Source: Bacteroidia bacterium
Lineage (GTDB): Bacteria; Bacteroidota; Bacteroidia; Chitinophagales; Saprospiraceae
Length of the DNA: 58,525 bases
Assembly: GCA_030426765.1 (NCBI GenBank)
Contig: JAUHXV010000015.1
Location: 1-58,525 of the forward strand
Reading direction: 5' to 3'
The notes beneath the pieces were generated by a model, which was not told where the DNA came from, ran no database searches, and was given only the letters and a program-made list of their open reading frames with translations. A program made the position numbers and the translations under genes. Within the stretch, counting starts at the first letter, position 1; every line of letters begins with the position of its first letter. This document shows, in pieces, positions 16,731 to 24,954 of the stretch.

Positions 16731-17054
16731 TTAGCGAAGCGAATCCAACAACTCCTGCACCTGATTCATCACCAGATTCAGTTTTTCAGGATCGCTTTCC
16801 AGGGTTCTCACATCTCGCTCCAGCACATTCATCGGTTGCTTATATACCTGCTCCATACCGGTCCAGAAGACCTGTTTCAATGAATCCCGGGTAGCCCCGC
16901 TTACTTCGCCCAGCGCAGCTTCGGTGAGTTGAACATCAAGCACGAGATTGGCCAGCTGGCCATCGGACAAGGTATATACTTTGGCTTCAGGCCCTTTTTT
17001 GCAGGCAAGCAGAGAACCTACTGCTACGAAACAGATTACCATAAGCATTCTCAT
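16731..17054 (-). CDS. DUF4296-type lipoprotein
   Basis: 107 residues from ATG 17054, which overlaps the stop of the phosphatase gene (ATGA), so the two are translationally coupled. MRMLMVICFVAVGSLLACKK is a lipoprotein signal with lipobox LLAC. The mature part is helical and matches the pattern of DUF4296 proteins (LSDGQLANLVLDVQLTEAAL, then a helical tail NQVQELLDSLR), a Bacteroidota family without known function. In the longer reading from 17120 the signal peptide would be internal, so that start is rejected. Its place between a phosphohistidine phosphatase and a membrane kinase may point to signalling at the envelope, but this is inference. Confidence 0.8.
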   Translation of the reverse strand: MRMLMVICFVAVGSLLACKKGPEAKVYTLSDGQLANLVLDVQLTEAALGEVSGATRDSLKQVFWTGMEQVYKQPMNVLERDVRTLESDPEKLNLVMNQVQELLDSLR

Positions 17055-17554
17055 GTGGTATACTGTTTTGGATAGTGAAAACCAATAAATCCGGCTATTT
17101 CCGGTTTGAAATCTTTCCACGAACTGATATATAGCTGGGCATGGACGACTCCACAGGTAGGCACATTGTCGATATGCACACCGGCAATAGAGTTGGCGAT
17201 GTACGTAAAAGTCGGATTATGGCCGAAAACAAACACAAAATCAGCATCATCCGGTGCTTTTCTGAGCGCCTTAAAGACCGATTCTGGCGCCGCTTCGTAG
17301 ATATCATCATTGATTTCGAAGCGATTATCAGGCAATTTAGCCGCATGCATAAAATAACCCGCGGTGGTTTTTGCGCGTTTGGCGCCTGAGGTAATGATAT
17401 AATCCGGAATCAATCCCGCCGCCACCATTTTGGCTGCCATCATTGGCGCATCGCGCAAACCACGGTCATTCAGCGGACGGTCAAAATCTCTCAATCCCGG
17501 ATGATCCCAGGAGGATTTTGCGTGACGAACGAAACAAACCTGTTTAACTTCCAT
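17051..17554 (-). CDS. SixA-like phosphohistidine phosphatase (histidine phosphatase family)
   Basis: 167 residues of the histidine phosphatase superfamily, short SixA type. The catalytic start is CFVRHAKSSW (RHA instead of RHG, the usual form in SixA), followed by RDFDRPLNDRG, the conserved TSGAKRAKTTAG and the second catalytic histidine in VFGHNPTFT. SixA enzymes remove phosphate from phosphohistidine on HPt domains and NPr; other members act on small phosphoesters. First gene of a three-gene operon ending in a histidine kinase. An exact TAAATTTG promoter box lies 19 bases upstream. Family sure; substrate inferred. Confidence 0.88.
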   Translation of the reverse strand: MEVKQVCFVRHAKSSWDHPGLRDFDRPLNDRGLRDAPMMAAKMVAAGLIPDYIITSGAKRAKTTAGYFMHAAKLPDNRFEINDDIYEAAPESVFKALRKAPDDADFVFVFGHNPTFTYIANSIAGVHIDNVPTCGVVHAQLYISSWKDFKPEIAGFIGFHYPKQYTT

Positions 17555-17572
17555 TGTACTGCGTTACCTTAG

Positions 17573-17580
17573 CAAATTTA
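17573..17580 (-). promoter_or_regulatory. Candidate -7 box for the sixA-like operon
   Basis: Minus-strand TAAATTTG followed by C matches the Bacteroidota -7 consensus exactly and lies 19 bases before the ATG at 17554, giving a short leader. Confidence 0.5.
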
Positions 17581-17673
17581 TATCTATCAAAACGGATTAA
17601 AGCCATTATCTCAGATAATTAATGGTAAATCCGAATAATTGTTTGACGACCTGGCCTATAGACCTATTCTGAC

Positions 17674-19932
17674 GTGAAAGCAACACTCAAAGATCTGGAA
17701 AGTCATTTTGCCCCTCCTGCTTGGGAGGAGGCTATGGAATTGGTCAAAGAGACAAATGAATATGACCTGACACAACCACAGGCCAACTACTTCCATGTCC
17801 TGTCGAAAAATCCGGATTACCACGTGGAAATGATGCTGGCGGATGATGGCAGTGTAACTGCAAAATGTCACTGTTCCGCCTTCAAACGATCAGGAATATG
17901 CAAGCATGCATTGGCGGCGCTGATTATCCTCCGGGATCGCAGCATTCGCAGACGGCGGAACAGATCGAGGTTGAAACACGAAAAAATATTACTGGACGAG
18001 GTACTGAAAAAACTCAATGTGACAGAATTGCGGAAGTTTGTCGCCACACATGCACATTCACACAGTGCTTTTCGTGCCGAAGTGCTCGCCAATTATCTGC
18101 ATCGCATCCGCCGCCCGGATTATCATCACCTGCTCAACGACATGACGCCGATGGATAAGTACGGCATCATCAAACTTAACCGAAACAATCTGAAGTCGGT
18201 GCGCAATATTGTAGCTATCCTACACCGCCAGGCACAAGACCTGCTCAAGGAAAACGCACTACCACAGACCATCGGTATTCTTGAAGCAACGATCCCGTAT
18301 CTATATCGACTGAGCATTAAAGTACCCCAGTTTCAGCATCAACTGGCCACTGAATTAAAACATGCGCTGAAGTTGTTCGAGGCCTTCTGTCGCTTACCTA
18401 TGGCCCCAAGGTTGCAGAAAGCAGCCATCACACTGAGTATGGAAGTCAGCGGCCGGGATGGATTCAGGATGATCAAAGGAACGACTACCCTGCTGCAGTC
18501 CGCTGAAGCTTTTATTCTGGAAAAAAAAGTGAGGCGAAATGCATTCCAGCTGGTCGAAGAAAAGGTAGCTACAGATACTGAACAGCGCATTCTTTGGGGA
18601 AGTCTGTTGATCAGGTGGATGCGGGTATGGGAAATGAAACCCAGGAACAAAGAAGTGAAGCGAATGCTTTCAGGCATTGCGCCTGAGCTGGTACTTGAAC
18701 TACAGGCTCAACGAGCGTATGCCGATGTACTGTATATCCTGAGTCTGTATGACCCGTCAAAATATGATGCTTCAACTGCTCGTCCTATGCTTCAGGCTGG
18801 GCTGAGAGCGGCAAAACTGACCGGAGACGAACCTACCGGACTTACAATGGCTTATGCGCTGAGTGTTATGCATCTGGACACAGAAGCCTGGGAAACACTG
18901 TTTCGATCCGATCCGGAAAGTGCCGTGCAAGCATTAAAAATTGTTCATGCGTATTATCCCCCGCACGATCGAAAGGAAGCAGATCATTTTCTCTTGTCCG
19001 GTCTGCAACGATCCGGGGAGAAAAAACTCCTCCTCGAGCGACTCAATCAACTCGACGATGTGGAATTGCTCATGCAATACGACAAGACACTCGTGTCCGA
19101 TCACACCATAGCTTTGGCGAATATGTATACACATCACATTCATGCTTTGCGCAGTATGTATGGAGGTGAAACGATACGAAAAAAACTTGCAGCGATTGTG
19201 TATCATCTCAAAGACAACGAACTACATACACACGTAAAAGACAATCTGGAATTAATGGAAAAAGACGTCATCACAAAATCGAATATCCGGGGATTTATTT
19301 TTGATCTGGATGGAGTTATCGTCGACACGGCGAAGCATCATTTCCAATCTTGGCAAAGCATCATGCTTGAACTTGGGGTTGAAATTTCCGAAGAAGATGA
19401 TGCACATACGCGAGGTGCCAGCAGAATGGAATCGCTGGAATACCTGCTTCAAAAATATGGGGTTGTTATGTCAGAGAAAGAAAAAGAAAGCTGGGCTGCG
19501 AAAAAGAATTCCATTTACCTTGCTTCGATCGAACAGATCACGCCTACCGATCTTTTACCGGGAGTGCTGACGTTTTTAGAAGAAGCCAGAAAATCGGGTT
19601 TTAAACTCGCACTTGGATCTGCCAGCAAAAACGCCCGGGCCGTTCTCAGGAAACTCGAAATTGAAAATCGCTTTGACGCCATGCTGGATGGCAACGACAC
19701 CACACGATCCAAGCCCGATCCTGAAATTTTTATAAAAGGATGTGAAGCTCTCAAACTTCCCGCTTCCGAGGTAGTCGTATTTGAAGATGCAGCGAAAGGT
19801 GTCCAAGCTGCGATCGATGCAGGATGCCATGTCGTCGGTATCGGGAGTCCACAGGTGCTGGCCAAAGCCGCGATGACCATTGACGGATTACATCAGATTG
19901 AACCCAAAAGAATAACAGAAGTATTCGCATGA
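17674..19932 (+). CDS. SWIM zinc-finger protein fused to beta-phosphoglucomutase (HAD family)
   Basis: 752 residues from GTG 17674. Residues 1-90 hold a SWIM domain with CxC-x8-CxH (Cys65, Cys67, Cys76, His78), normally a DNA- or protein-binding zinc site. Residues 95-525 are alpha-helical, like the repeat part of bacterial SWIM proteins. From about 538 the frame continues into a complete HAD mutase: GFIFDLDGVIVDT (nucleophile Asp544, acid/base Asp546), LGSASKNA, SKPDPEIF and VVFEDAAKGVQAAIDAG. An internal ATG at 19255 could yield the mutase alone. The stop overlaps the GH65 start (ATGA). The mutase converts beta-glucose 1-phosphate to glucose 6-phosphate, fitting the phosphorylase downstream. 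The fusion could also be a lost stop codon between two old operon partners. Confidence 0.85.
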   Translation: MKATLKDLESHFAPPAWEEAMELVKETNEYDLTQPQANYFHVLSKNPDYHVEMMLADDGSVTAKCHCSAFKRSGICKHALAALIILRDRSIRRRRNRSRLKHEKILLDEVLKKLNVTELRKFVATHAHSHSAFRAEVLANYLHRIRRPDYHHLLNDMTPMDKYGIIKLNRNNLKSVRNIVAILHRQAQDLLKENALPQTIGILEATIPYLYRLSIKVPQFQHQLATELKHALKLFEAFCRLPMAPRLQKAAITLSMEVSGRDGFRMIKGTTTLLQSAEAFILEKKVRRNAFQLVEEKVATDTEQRILWGSLLIRWMRVWEMKPRNKEVKRMLSGIAPELVLELQAQRAYADVLYILSLYDPSKYDASTARPMLQAGLRAAKLTGDEPTGLTMAYALSVMHLDTEAWETLFRSDPESAVQALKIVHAYYPPHDRKEADHFLLSGLQRSGEKKLLLERLNQLDDVELLMQYDKTLVSDHTIALANMYTHHIHALRSMYGGETIRKKLAAIVYHLKDNELHTHVKDNLELMEKDVITKSNIRGFIFDLDGVIVDTAKHHFQSWQSIMLELGVEISEEDDAHTRGASRMESLEYLLQKYGVVMSEKEKESWAAKKNSIYLASIEQITPTDLLPGVLTFLEEARKSGFKLALGSASKNARAVLRKLEIENRFDAMLDGNDTTRSKPDPEIFIKGCEALKLPASEVVVFEDAAKGVQAAIDAGCHVVGIGSPQVLAKAAMTIDGLHQIEPKRITEVFA

Positions 19933-22211
19933 AAAAATATTTGATCGAAGACGCGTGGTGTATTATTGAAGATGGCTTTCACCCCGAATTTCAGGAGGTC
20001 AGTGAAAGCATCTTCAGCCTGGGCAACGGTCGATTCGGAGGTCGTGGAAATTTCGAAGAAGGCTATTCCGGGAAGACACTTCCGGGCGCCTATTTTGCCG
20101 GTGTGTATTATCCGGATGTGACACGCGTGGGGTGGTGGAAAAACGGGTATCCCGAATATTTTGCCAAGGTGCTCAATGGTGTGCATTGGATCGGCCTAGA
20201 GATTAAGATCGATGGGGAAAAGCTTGATTTGGCTACTACGCCATGCACGCACTTTCGGCGCACCCTTGATATGCAGCAAGGACTGTTGCAACGGTCGTTT
20301 GAAATCTCCCCTGCCTCTGGAGGGACACTTTCTTTTGCGTTCGAACGCTTCTGCAGTATGGCTGATCCCGATGTTGCGTGTATTGAATTGCGCATCAACT
20401 CGACTGGTTTTACCGGACGGTTGGAAGTAACCCCTTTTCTTGATTTTGATGTGCACAACCGGGATGCGAATTATGGAGATCAGTTCTGGATCGCCGCAAA
20501 AACCAGCCAGGACGAAACGCACGCGATGGTGTCCTCGAAGACAAAGAAAACGAACTTCACCGTAAGCTCGTTTATGCATACGGCTACCACGCTCAACGAC
20601 CATATTTCAATTCCGTCCACAGGCAAAAGAGAGTCTAAAAAAGTCTCGAATCATTTCGAAGCCGAAATACAGGATGGGAGTAGTCTTAGGTGTCGCAAAC
20701 TCGTTGTCAATCTCAACAGCCTTTATGTTGCCGATGCCGATCAACCCAGCGAAGGGAAAAGAAAACTATCCGAAGTAGTACAGAAGGGCTACGATGAGAT
20801 AAAACGCGAACATATCGAAGCGTGGAAGGATATTTGGGATACTGCTGACATACAGATCACGGGTGATCTTCCTGCGCAACAAGGCATTCGGTTTAACATT
20901 TTCCAGTTATGGCAAACGTATACCGGAAAAGACGCGCGACTCAATATCGGACCGAAAGGGTTTACCGGAGAGAAATACGGAGGCAGTACCTATTGGGATA
21001 CCGAGGCGTACTGCATACCTTTTTACCTGAGTACAGGTGATGCAGGTGTAGCCAGAAACCTGCTGGTCTATCGATACCTGCACCTTCCCAAGGCCATTGA
21101 AAACGCCTCCAAGCTTGGTTTTTCGGATGGCGCAGCACTCTATCCAATGGTCACGATGAACGGAGAAGAGTGTCACAATGAATGGGAAATCACTTTTGAA
21201 GAGATCCACCGCAACGGGGCTATGGTATATGCCATCTATGATTATATCCGCTATACCGGTGATACGAGTTACCTGCTGGAAGGTGGACTCGAAGTGATGA
21301 TTAGTATATGCCGGTTTTGGAAACAGCGCGTTAATTACTCCCGCGACAAGAACGCCTGGGTGATGCTTGGGGTGACCGGGCCGAATGAATATGAAAATAA
21401 TGTCAACAACAACTGGTACACCAATTATATCGCACGTTGGTGCTGGCAGTATACGATCGAACAAATTAAATGGGCGGCAGAAAATCATCCAGTAGAATGG
21501 GAAACGATTCAGGAAAAACTCAACTATCAGGATGGTGAGTCAGATGACTGGCGTGAGCGTATAAAAGGCATCTACCTTCCTTTTGACGAAACCAGATCGG
21601 TCTACCTCCAACAGGATGGCTTTCTGGACAAAGAACTACAACCCGTAAAAGCACTCCCCTCTTCAGATCTTCCGTTAAATCAAAAGTGGTCATGGGATCG
21701 AATTCTGCGATCGTGCTATATCAAGCAAGCGGATGTGCTTCAGGGCATGTATTTCTTTGAAGATCATTTCGAAGCTGACACGGTACGGAGGCATTTTGAG
21801 TTCTACGAACCCATGACGGTCCATGAGTCTTCTCTGAGTCCCTGTGTACATGCCATACTTGCCTCGCGACTCGGCATGAAGGATAAGGCCACAGAAATGT
21901 ACCATCGTACGGCCCGGCTTGATCTTGATGACTATAACAATGATACGGAAGACGGACTCCACATCACGAGCATGGCCGGTACATGGATGTCAGTGGTGAG
22001 GGGCTTTGCCGGTTTGCGGGTGATCAGGGATGAACTGCATTTTGAGCCATCTATACCGGATGAGTGGGATGGATTGGCGTTTACCGTCCATTTCCGTGGG
22101 CGCATTATGAAAATTGCCATCACCAAAGACGAATGTGAGGTTGTTCTTCGTTCAGGAAGCGCGATCCCGGTGTTTGTCCGGGGTGAGCGACGAGAACTAA
22201 ATATTGAATAG
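19929..22211 (+). CDS. GH65 disaccharide phosphorylase (maltose/kojibiose/trehalose phosphorylase type)
   Basis: 760 residues, the usual GH65 length. Cytosolic enzyme that splits an alpha-glucoside such as maltose with inverting phosphorolysis, giving beta-glucose 1-phosphate and glucose. The N-terminal beta-sandwich (1-260) starts DAWCIIEDGFHPEFQEVSES with LGNGRFGGRG; the (alpha/alpha)6 barrel carries GSTYWDTEAYCIPFYLS, the catalytic-acid region GEECHNEWEITFEEIHRNG (Glu residues 418 and 420) and VTGPNEYENNVNNNWYTN. HESSLSPCVHAI near the end fits the phosphate-binding part. No signal peptide. Translational coupling to the beta-phosphoglucomutase fusion makes maltose or a close relative the likely substrate; sequence alone does not separate maltose, trehalose and kojibiose. 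Confidence 0.93.
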   Translation: MKKYLIEDAWCIIEDGFHPEFQEVSESIFSLGNGRFGGRGNFEEGYSGKTLPGAYFAGVYYPDVTRVGWWKNGYPEYFAKVLNGVHWIGLEIKIDGEKLDLATTPCTHFRRTLDMQQGLLQRSFEISPASGGTLSFAFERFCSMADPDVACIELRINSTGFTGRLEVTPFLDFDVHNRDANYGDQFWIAAKTSQDETHAMVSSKTKKTNFTVSSFMHTATTLNDHISIPSTGKRESKKVSNHFEAEIQDGSSLRCRKLVVNLNSLYVADADQPSEGKRKLSEVVQKGYDEIKREHIEAWKDIWDTADIQITGDLPAQQGIRFNIFQLWQTYTGKDARLNIGPKGFTGEKYGGSTYWDTEAYCIPFYLSTGDAGVARNLLVYRYLHLPKAIENASKLGFSDGAALYPMVTMNGEECHNEWEITFEEIHRNGAMVYAIYDYIRYTGDTSYLLEGGLEVMISICRFWKQRVNYSRDKNAWVMLGVTGPNEYENNVNNNWYTNYIARWCWQYTIEQIKWAAENHPVEWETIQEKLNYQDGESDDWRERIKGIYLPFDETRSVYLQQDGFLDKELQPVKALPSSDLPLNQKWSWDRILRSCYIKQADVLQGMYFFEDHFEADTVRRHFEFYEPMTVHESSLSPCVHAILASRLGMKDKATEMYHRTARLDLDDYNNDTEDGLHITSMAGTWMSVVRGFAGLRVIRDELHFEPSIPDEWDGLAFTVHFRGRIMKIAITKDECEVVLRSGSAIPVFVRGERRELNIE

Positions 22212-22253
22212 TTTGTACTTTTAGATGGATTTAAGCTTAATAGAAAGAGGATT

Positions 22254-22907
22254 ATGATTAGTGTAATGATCGCTGATGACCACAATATGTTTGTCGAAGG
22301 AATTGAGTCCCTCCTCGAAGGTGCGGACAATATTCAGGTCGTCTCAAAATGCTATTCCGGTCCTGAAGTTTTTGTAAAAATCGCTGAGACTCCCGCAGAT
22401 GTGATACTGTTGGACATCAACCTGCCTGGTATGAACGGGATAGAGGTTTGCCAGAAAATCAATAAAGAATATCCCGATGTCAAAGTGCTTGCGCTCTCCA
22501 TGCACAACGAGGAGAGTTTTGTCACCGAGATCCTGAAGAATGGCGCACAGGGATATATCTTAAAAAACACAGGCAAGAAAGAACTGCTGTCTGCCATTGA
22601 GGCTGTCTATAATGGCCAGTCCTATTTCAGCGAGGATGTAACGGAGACCATCATGAAAAGCCTGGTCAATCCCAAGTCAGGCTCTAAGAGTTCTACATTA
22701 CTGGCCCCTAAAATTTCCAGGAGAGAGCGCGATGTGCTAGATCTTATCGTCAAAGAATATACGACGCAGGAAATCGCCGACACCTTATTTATAAGCCTGA
22801 AAACCGTCGAGTCCCATCGCCGCAGTCTTTTAACAAAACTGTCCGTCCGCAATACTGCAGGGTTGGTTCGGGTGGCACTGGAGAATAAACTCACGAGCAA
22901 AACGTAA
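22254..22907 (+). CDS. NarL/LuxR-family response regulator
   Basis: 217 residues: a receiver domain (1-120) with acidic pair Asp8-Asp9, phosphoacceptor Asp54 in VILLDINLPGM and the conserved lysine in YILKNTGK, then a LuxR-type helix-turn-helix (about 150-210) with ISRRERDVLDLIVKEYTTQE and SLKTVESHRRSLLTKL. It acts in the cytosol as a phosphorylation-dependent transcription factor. It lies 42 bases after the GH65 gene and 83 bases before a HisKA_3 histidine kinase, the standard partner type, so the two probably form a pair. Whether they control the phosphorylase genes is unknown. Confidence 0.95.
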   Translation: MISVMIADDHNMFVEGIESLLEGADNIQVVSKCYSGPEVFVKIAETPADVILLDINLPGMNGIEVCQKINKEYPDVKVLALSMHNEESFVTEILKNGAQGYILKNTGKKELLSAIEAVYNGQSYFSEDVTETIMKSLVNPKSGSKSSTLLAPKISRRERDVLDLIVKEYTTQEIADTLFISLKTVESHRRSLLTKLSVRNTAGLVRVALENKLTSKT

Positions 22908-22990
22908 CACAGACATCAGCAAACGATCATATTTTCTCATCTCACCCCGTCACCAATATTTAAACGCATAGCCACTTCATACCCAGGGAA

Positions 22991-24847
22991 ATGAAGAACG
23001 ATTTATATCGATTGTATGTACGGGTCCTGCGGAGCACTTTGCTCATGGGATGGCTACTCGGTATGCCTTTCACTATATCTGCTCAAGTAGGCGAACATCT
23101 TACCAATGCTGAGTTGTACAGGTTGAGTGCGCAGCTGGAGCAACAGGGTGCGTATGGGGACGCAGCAGCCGCTTACAGTATGTTGGCCGAGCGCGATTTG
23201 GCCGAACTAGAAAATCTCGACCGTGCGATTAAAAATTACATTGAAGCGCAAAAGCTGTATGCACGTGCCGGGGATTCGACAGGCATGTATCAGACCATTC
23301 GAGATTTGGGACGATTGTATTGTGGTAGTGAATATTATCTCGAGGCCATCAAGTTGTTTGAGCAGGTGCAGTCCTATGCCGAACGCAATCAGGACACCTT
23401 GCTATCTGCCCGGATGCTGCAACAGATCGGTGAAGTATACATTGCCAAAGGTGAGTATCAGGAAGCTGCGCAATACCTCGATAGTGCCAGCCGACTGAAT
23501 CTCTCAATCCGTGACACCTTATTATCCACGATCAATCAATTAACAATCATCGCTATCACCGGTCGAAAAACAAGAACCATACAGGCACCGGATTCTCTCA
23601 GCATTCGATTGACCCGCTTTGACAGCGTACGTTACGAATCATTTTTACCGTCCATTCTGCTCCATGTAGGCATGTATAATATCCATGCCGGCAAGTATCG
23701 GCTTGCGTTGTATTATCTGACGCAGGGCCTGAGTATCGCAGGCAGCAATACATTTGTCAAAAGAGCTTTATACCAAAAGCAAGTTGAGTGTTTCGAAAGA
23801 CTCGGAGATTATTCTGCGGCACTTGACGTGATGAAAGTGTATTCGAGTTTTAGTGATAGCCTGCACGACGTCAGTAAAACTGCCAGCATGCAGGAGACGA
23901 TGTTAAAGTATATGGACATCGAAAGAGAAACCGAACTCCAGGAAATGGCCAGAGACCGCAACATCACAGTGCTCAAATCCAGAATGCAAAAAGTCGTCAG
24001 CTATGCGCTGCTCGTAGGCGTTGTCATCATGCTGATTGTATCCTATATCATCATCCGCAGTTACCAGCAGCGACTGAATGCCAACCAGATCATTGCCCGA
24101 CAAAACGAGGAGATCACGGCCAGAAAAATAAACGAGCTGGAAAGCGATCGGAAGATTCAGACGATCAGCTCGATGCTGCAGGGCCAGGAAGTCGAACGCG
24201 AACGTATCGCGCGTGACCTGCACGACAGCCTTGGGGGATTATTATCCACCGTGAAGCTTCACTTTGATGCGATTCAGGCCAAGAACCCTGAAGTCACCGG
24301 CCAGAAAGAATATAAAAAGGCATACAACCTGCTCGATGCCGCGTGCAATGAAGTGCGGACGATTTCGAATAACATGCAACCGGGTGCATTGTTGAAAATG
24401 GGTATTGTGCCGGCTGTTAAAGACCTGATCAATCGAATTGAATCCGAAGAGACTCCGCATATTGAATTTTTACATTACGGCAAACTCAACGATCTTCCGG
24501 TTGGCCTTAATCTCAACATCTTCAGGATCGTTCAGGAGTTGCTCTTTAATAGCCTGAAGCATGCGCAGGCTAAAGAGGTACTGATCCAGCTCATTCGCAA
24601 TGATGAAGATCTTGAAATCATGGTGGAAGATGATGGAATTGGTTTTGATGCGAACAAGGTGAAAAAAGGCATGGGTACGGAAAATCTTGCCGCTCGGGTC
24701 AATTTCCTGAGAGGAGAAATATCTATACATTCAGAGCCGGGTGTCGGTACTACTACCTCTATCACGATTCCGTATACCGAAGAACTTGCCAATCAGGAAG
24801 TGTTCAGCAGAATCGATCCGGCCGGATTTGAACCTACTCCGAAATAG
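22991..24847 (+). CDS. TPR sensor histidine kinase (HisKA_3 / NarX-DesK type)
   Basis: 618 residues. Signal sequence with GWLLGMPFTISAQ, then a periplasmic region of TPR-like helices (about 35-310), a single membrane helix (about 335-355, VVSYALLVGVVIMLIVSYII), a coiled-coil linker, and a kinase core: phosphoacceptor His411 in RIARDLHDSLGGLLS, then an HATPase domain with ELLFNSLKHAQA, VEDDGIGFD, GMGTENLAARV and SEPGVGTT. This is the common Bacteroidota design of periplasmic TPR plus a NarX-like kinase, paired with the LuxR-type regulator just upstream. The ligand is unknown. All catalytic boxes are intact. Confidence 0.93.
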   Translation: MKNDLYRLYVRVLRSTLLMGWLLGMPFTISAQVGEHLTNAELYRLSAQLEQQGAYGDAAAAYSMLAERDLAELENLDRAIKNYIEAQKLYARAGDSTGMYQTIRDLGRLYCGSEYYLEAIKLFEQVQSYAERNQDTLLSARMLQQIGEVYIAKGEYQEAAQYLDSASRLNLSIRDTLLSTINQLTIIAITGRKTRTIQAPDSLSIRLTRFDSVRYESFLPSILLHVGMYNIHAGKYRLALYYLTQGLSIAGSNTFVKRALYQKQVECFERLGDYSAALDVMKVYSSFSDSLHDVSKTASMQETMLKYMDIERETELQEMARDRNITVLKSRMQKVVSYALLVGVVIMLIVSYIIIRSYQQRLNANQIIARQNEEITARKINELESDRKIQTISSMLQGQEVERERIARDLHDSLGGLLSTVKLHFDAIQAKNPEVTGQKEYKKAYNLLDAACNEVRTISNNMQPGALLKMGIVPAVKDLINRIESEETPHIEFLHYGKLNDLPVGLNLNIFRIVQELLFNSLKHAQAKEVLIQLIRNDEDLEIMVEDDGIGFDANKVKKGMGTENLAARVNFLRGEISIHSEPGVGTTTSITIPYTEELANQEVFSRIDPAGFEPTPK

Positions 24848-24916
24848 ACATTCCCATTTTGTATTTCTGCTTGACTGGCTGAGTCGGGTCTGCTGTTCTT
24901 AATGGCAGGATTAACG

Positions 24917-24924
24917 TATTTTTG
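24917..24924 (+). promoter_or_regulatory. Candidate -7 box of the purB promoter
   Basis: TATTTTTG followed by C matches TAnnTTTG and lies 30 bases before the purB ATG. No good -33 TTTG was found. Confidence 0.45.
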
Positions 24925-24954
24925 CGCAGATTTTATTGGTAACACACATTTTCT

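Noticed and set aside
19240..19270. Frameshift joining the SWIM and mutase genes
   Set aside because: The frame is continuous, both domains are complete and no partial domain or low-quality run lies at the join; a lost stop codon remains possible and is noted in the finding.
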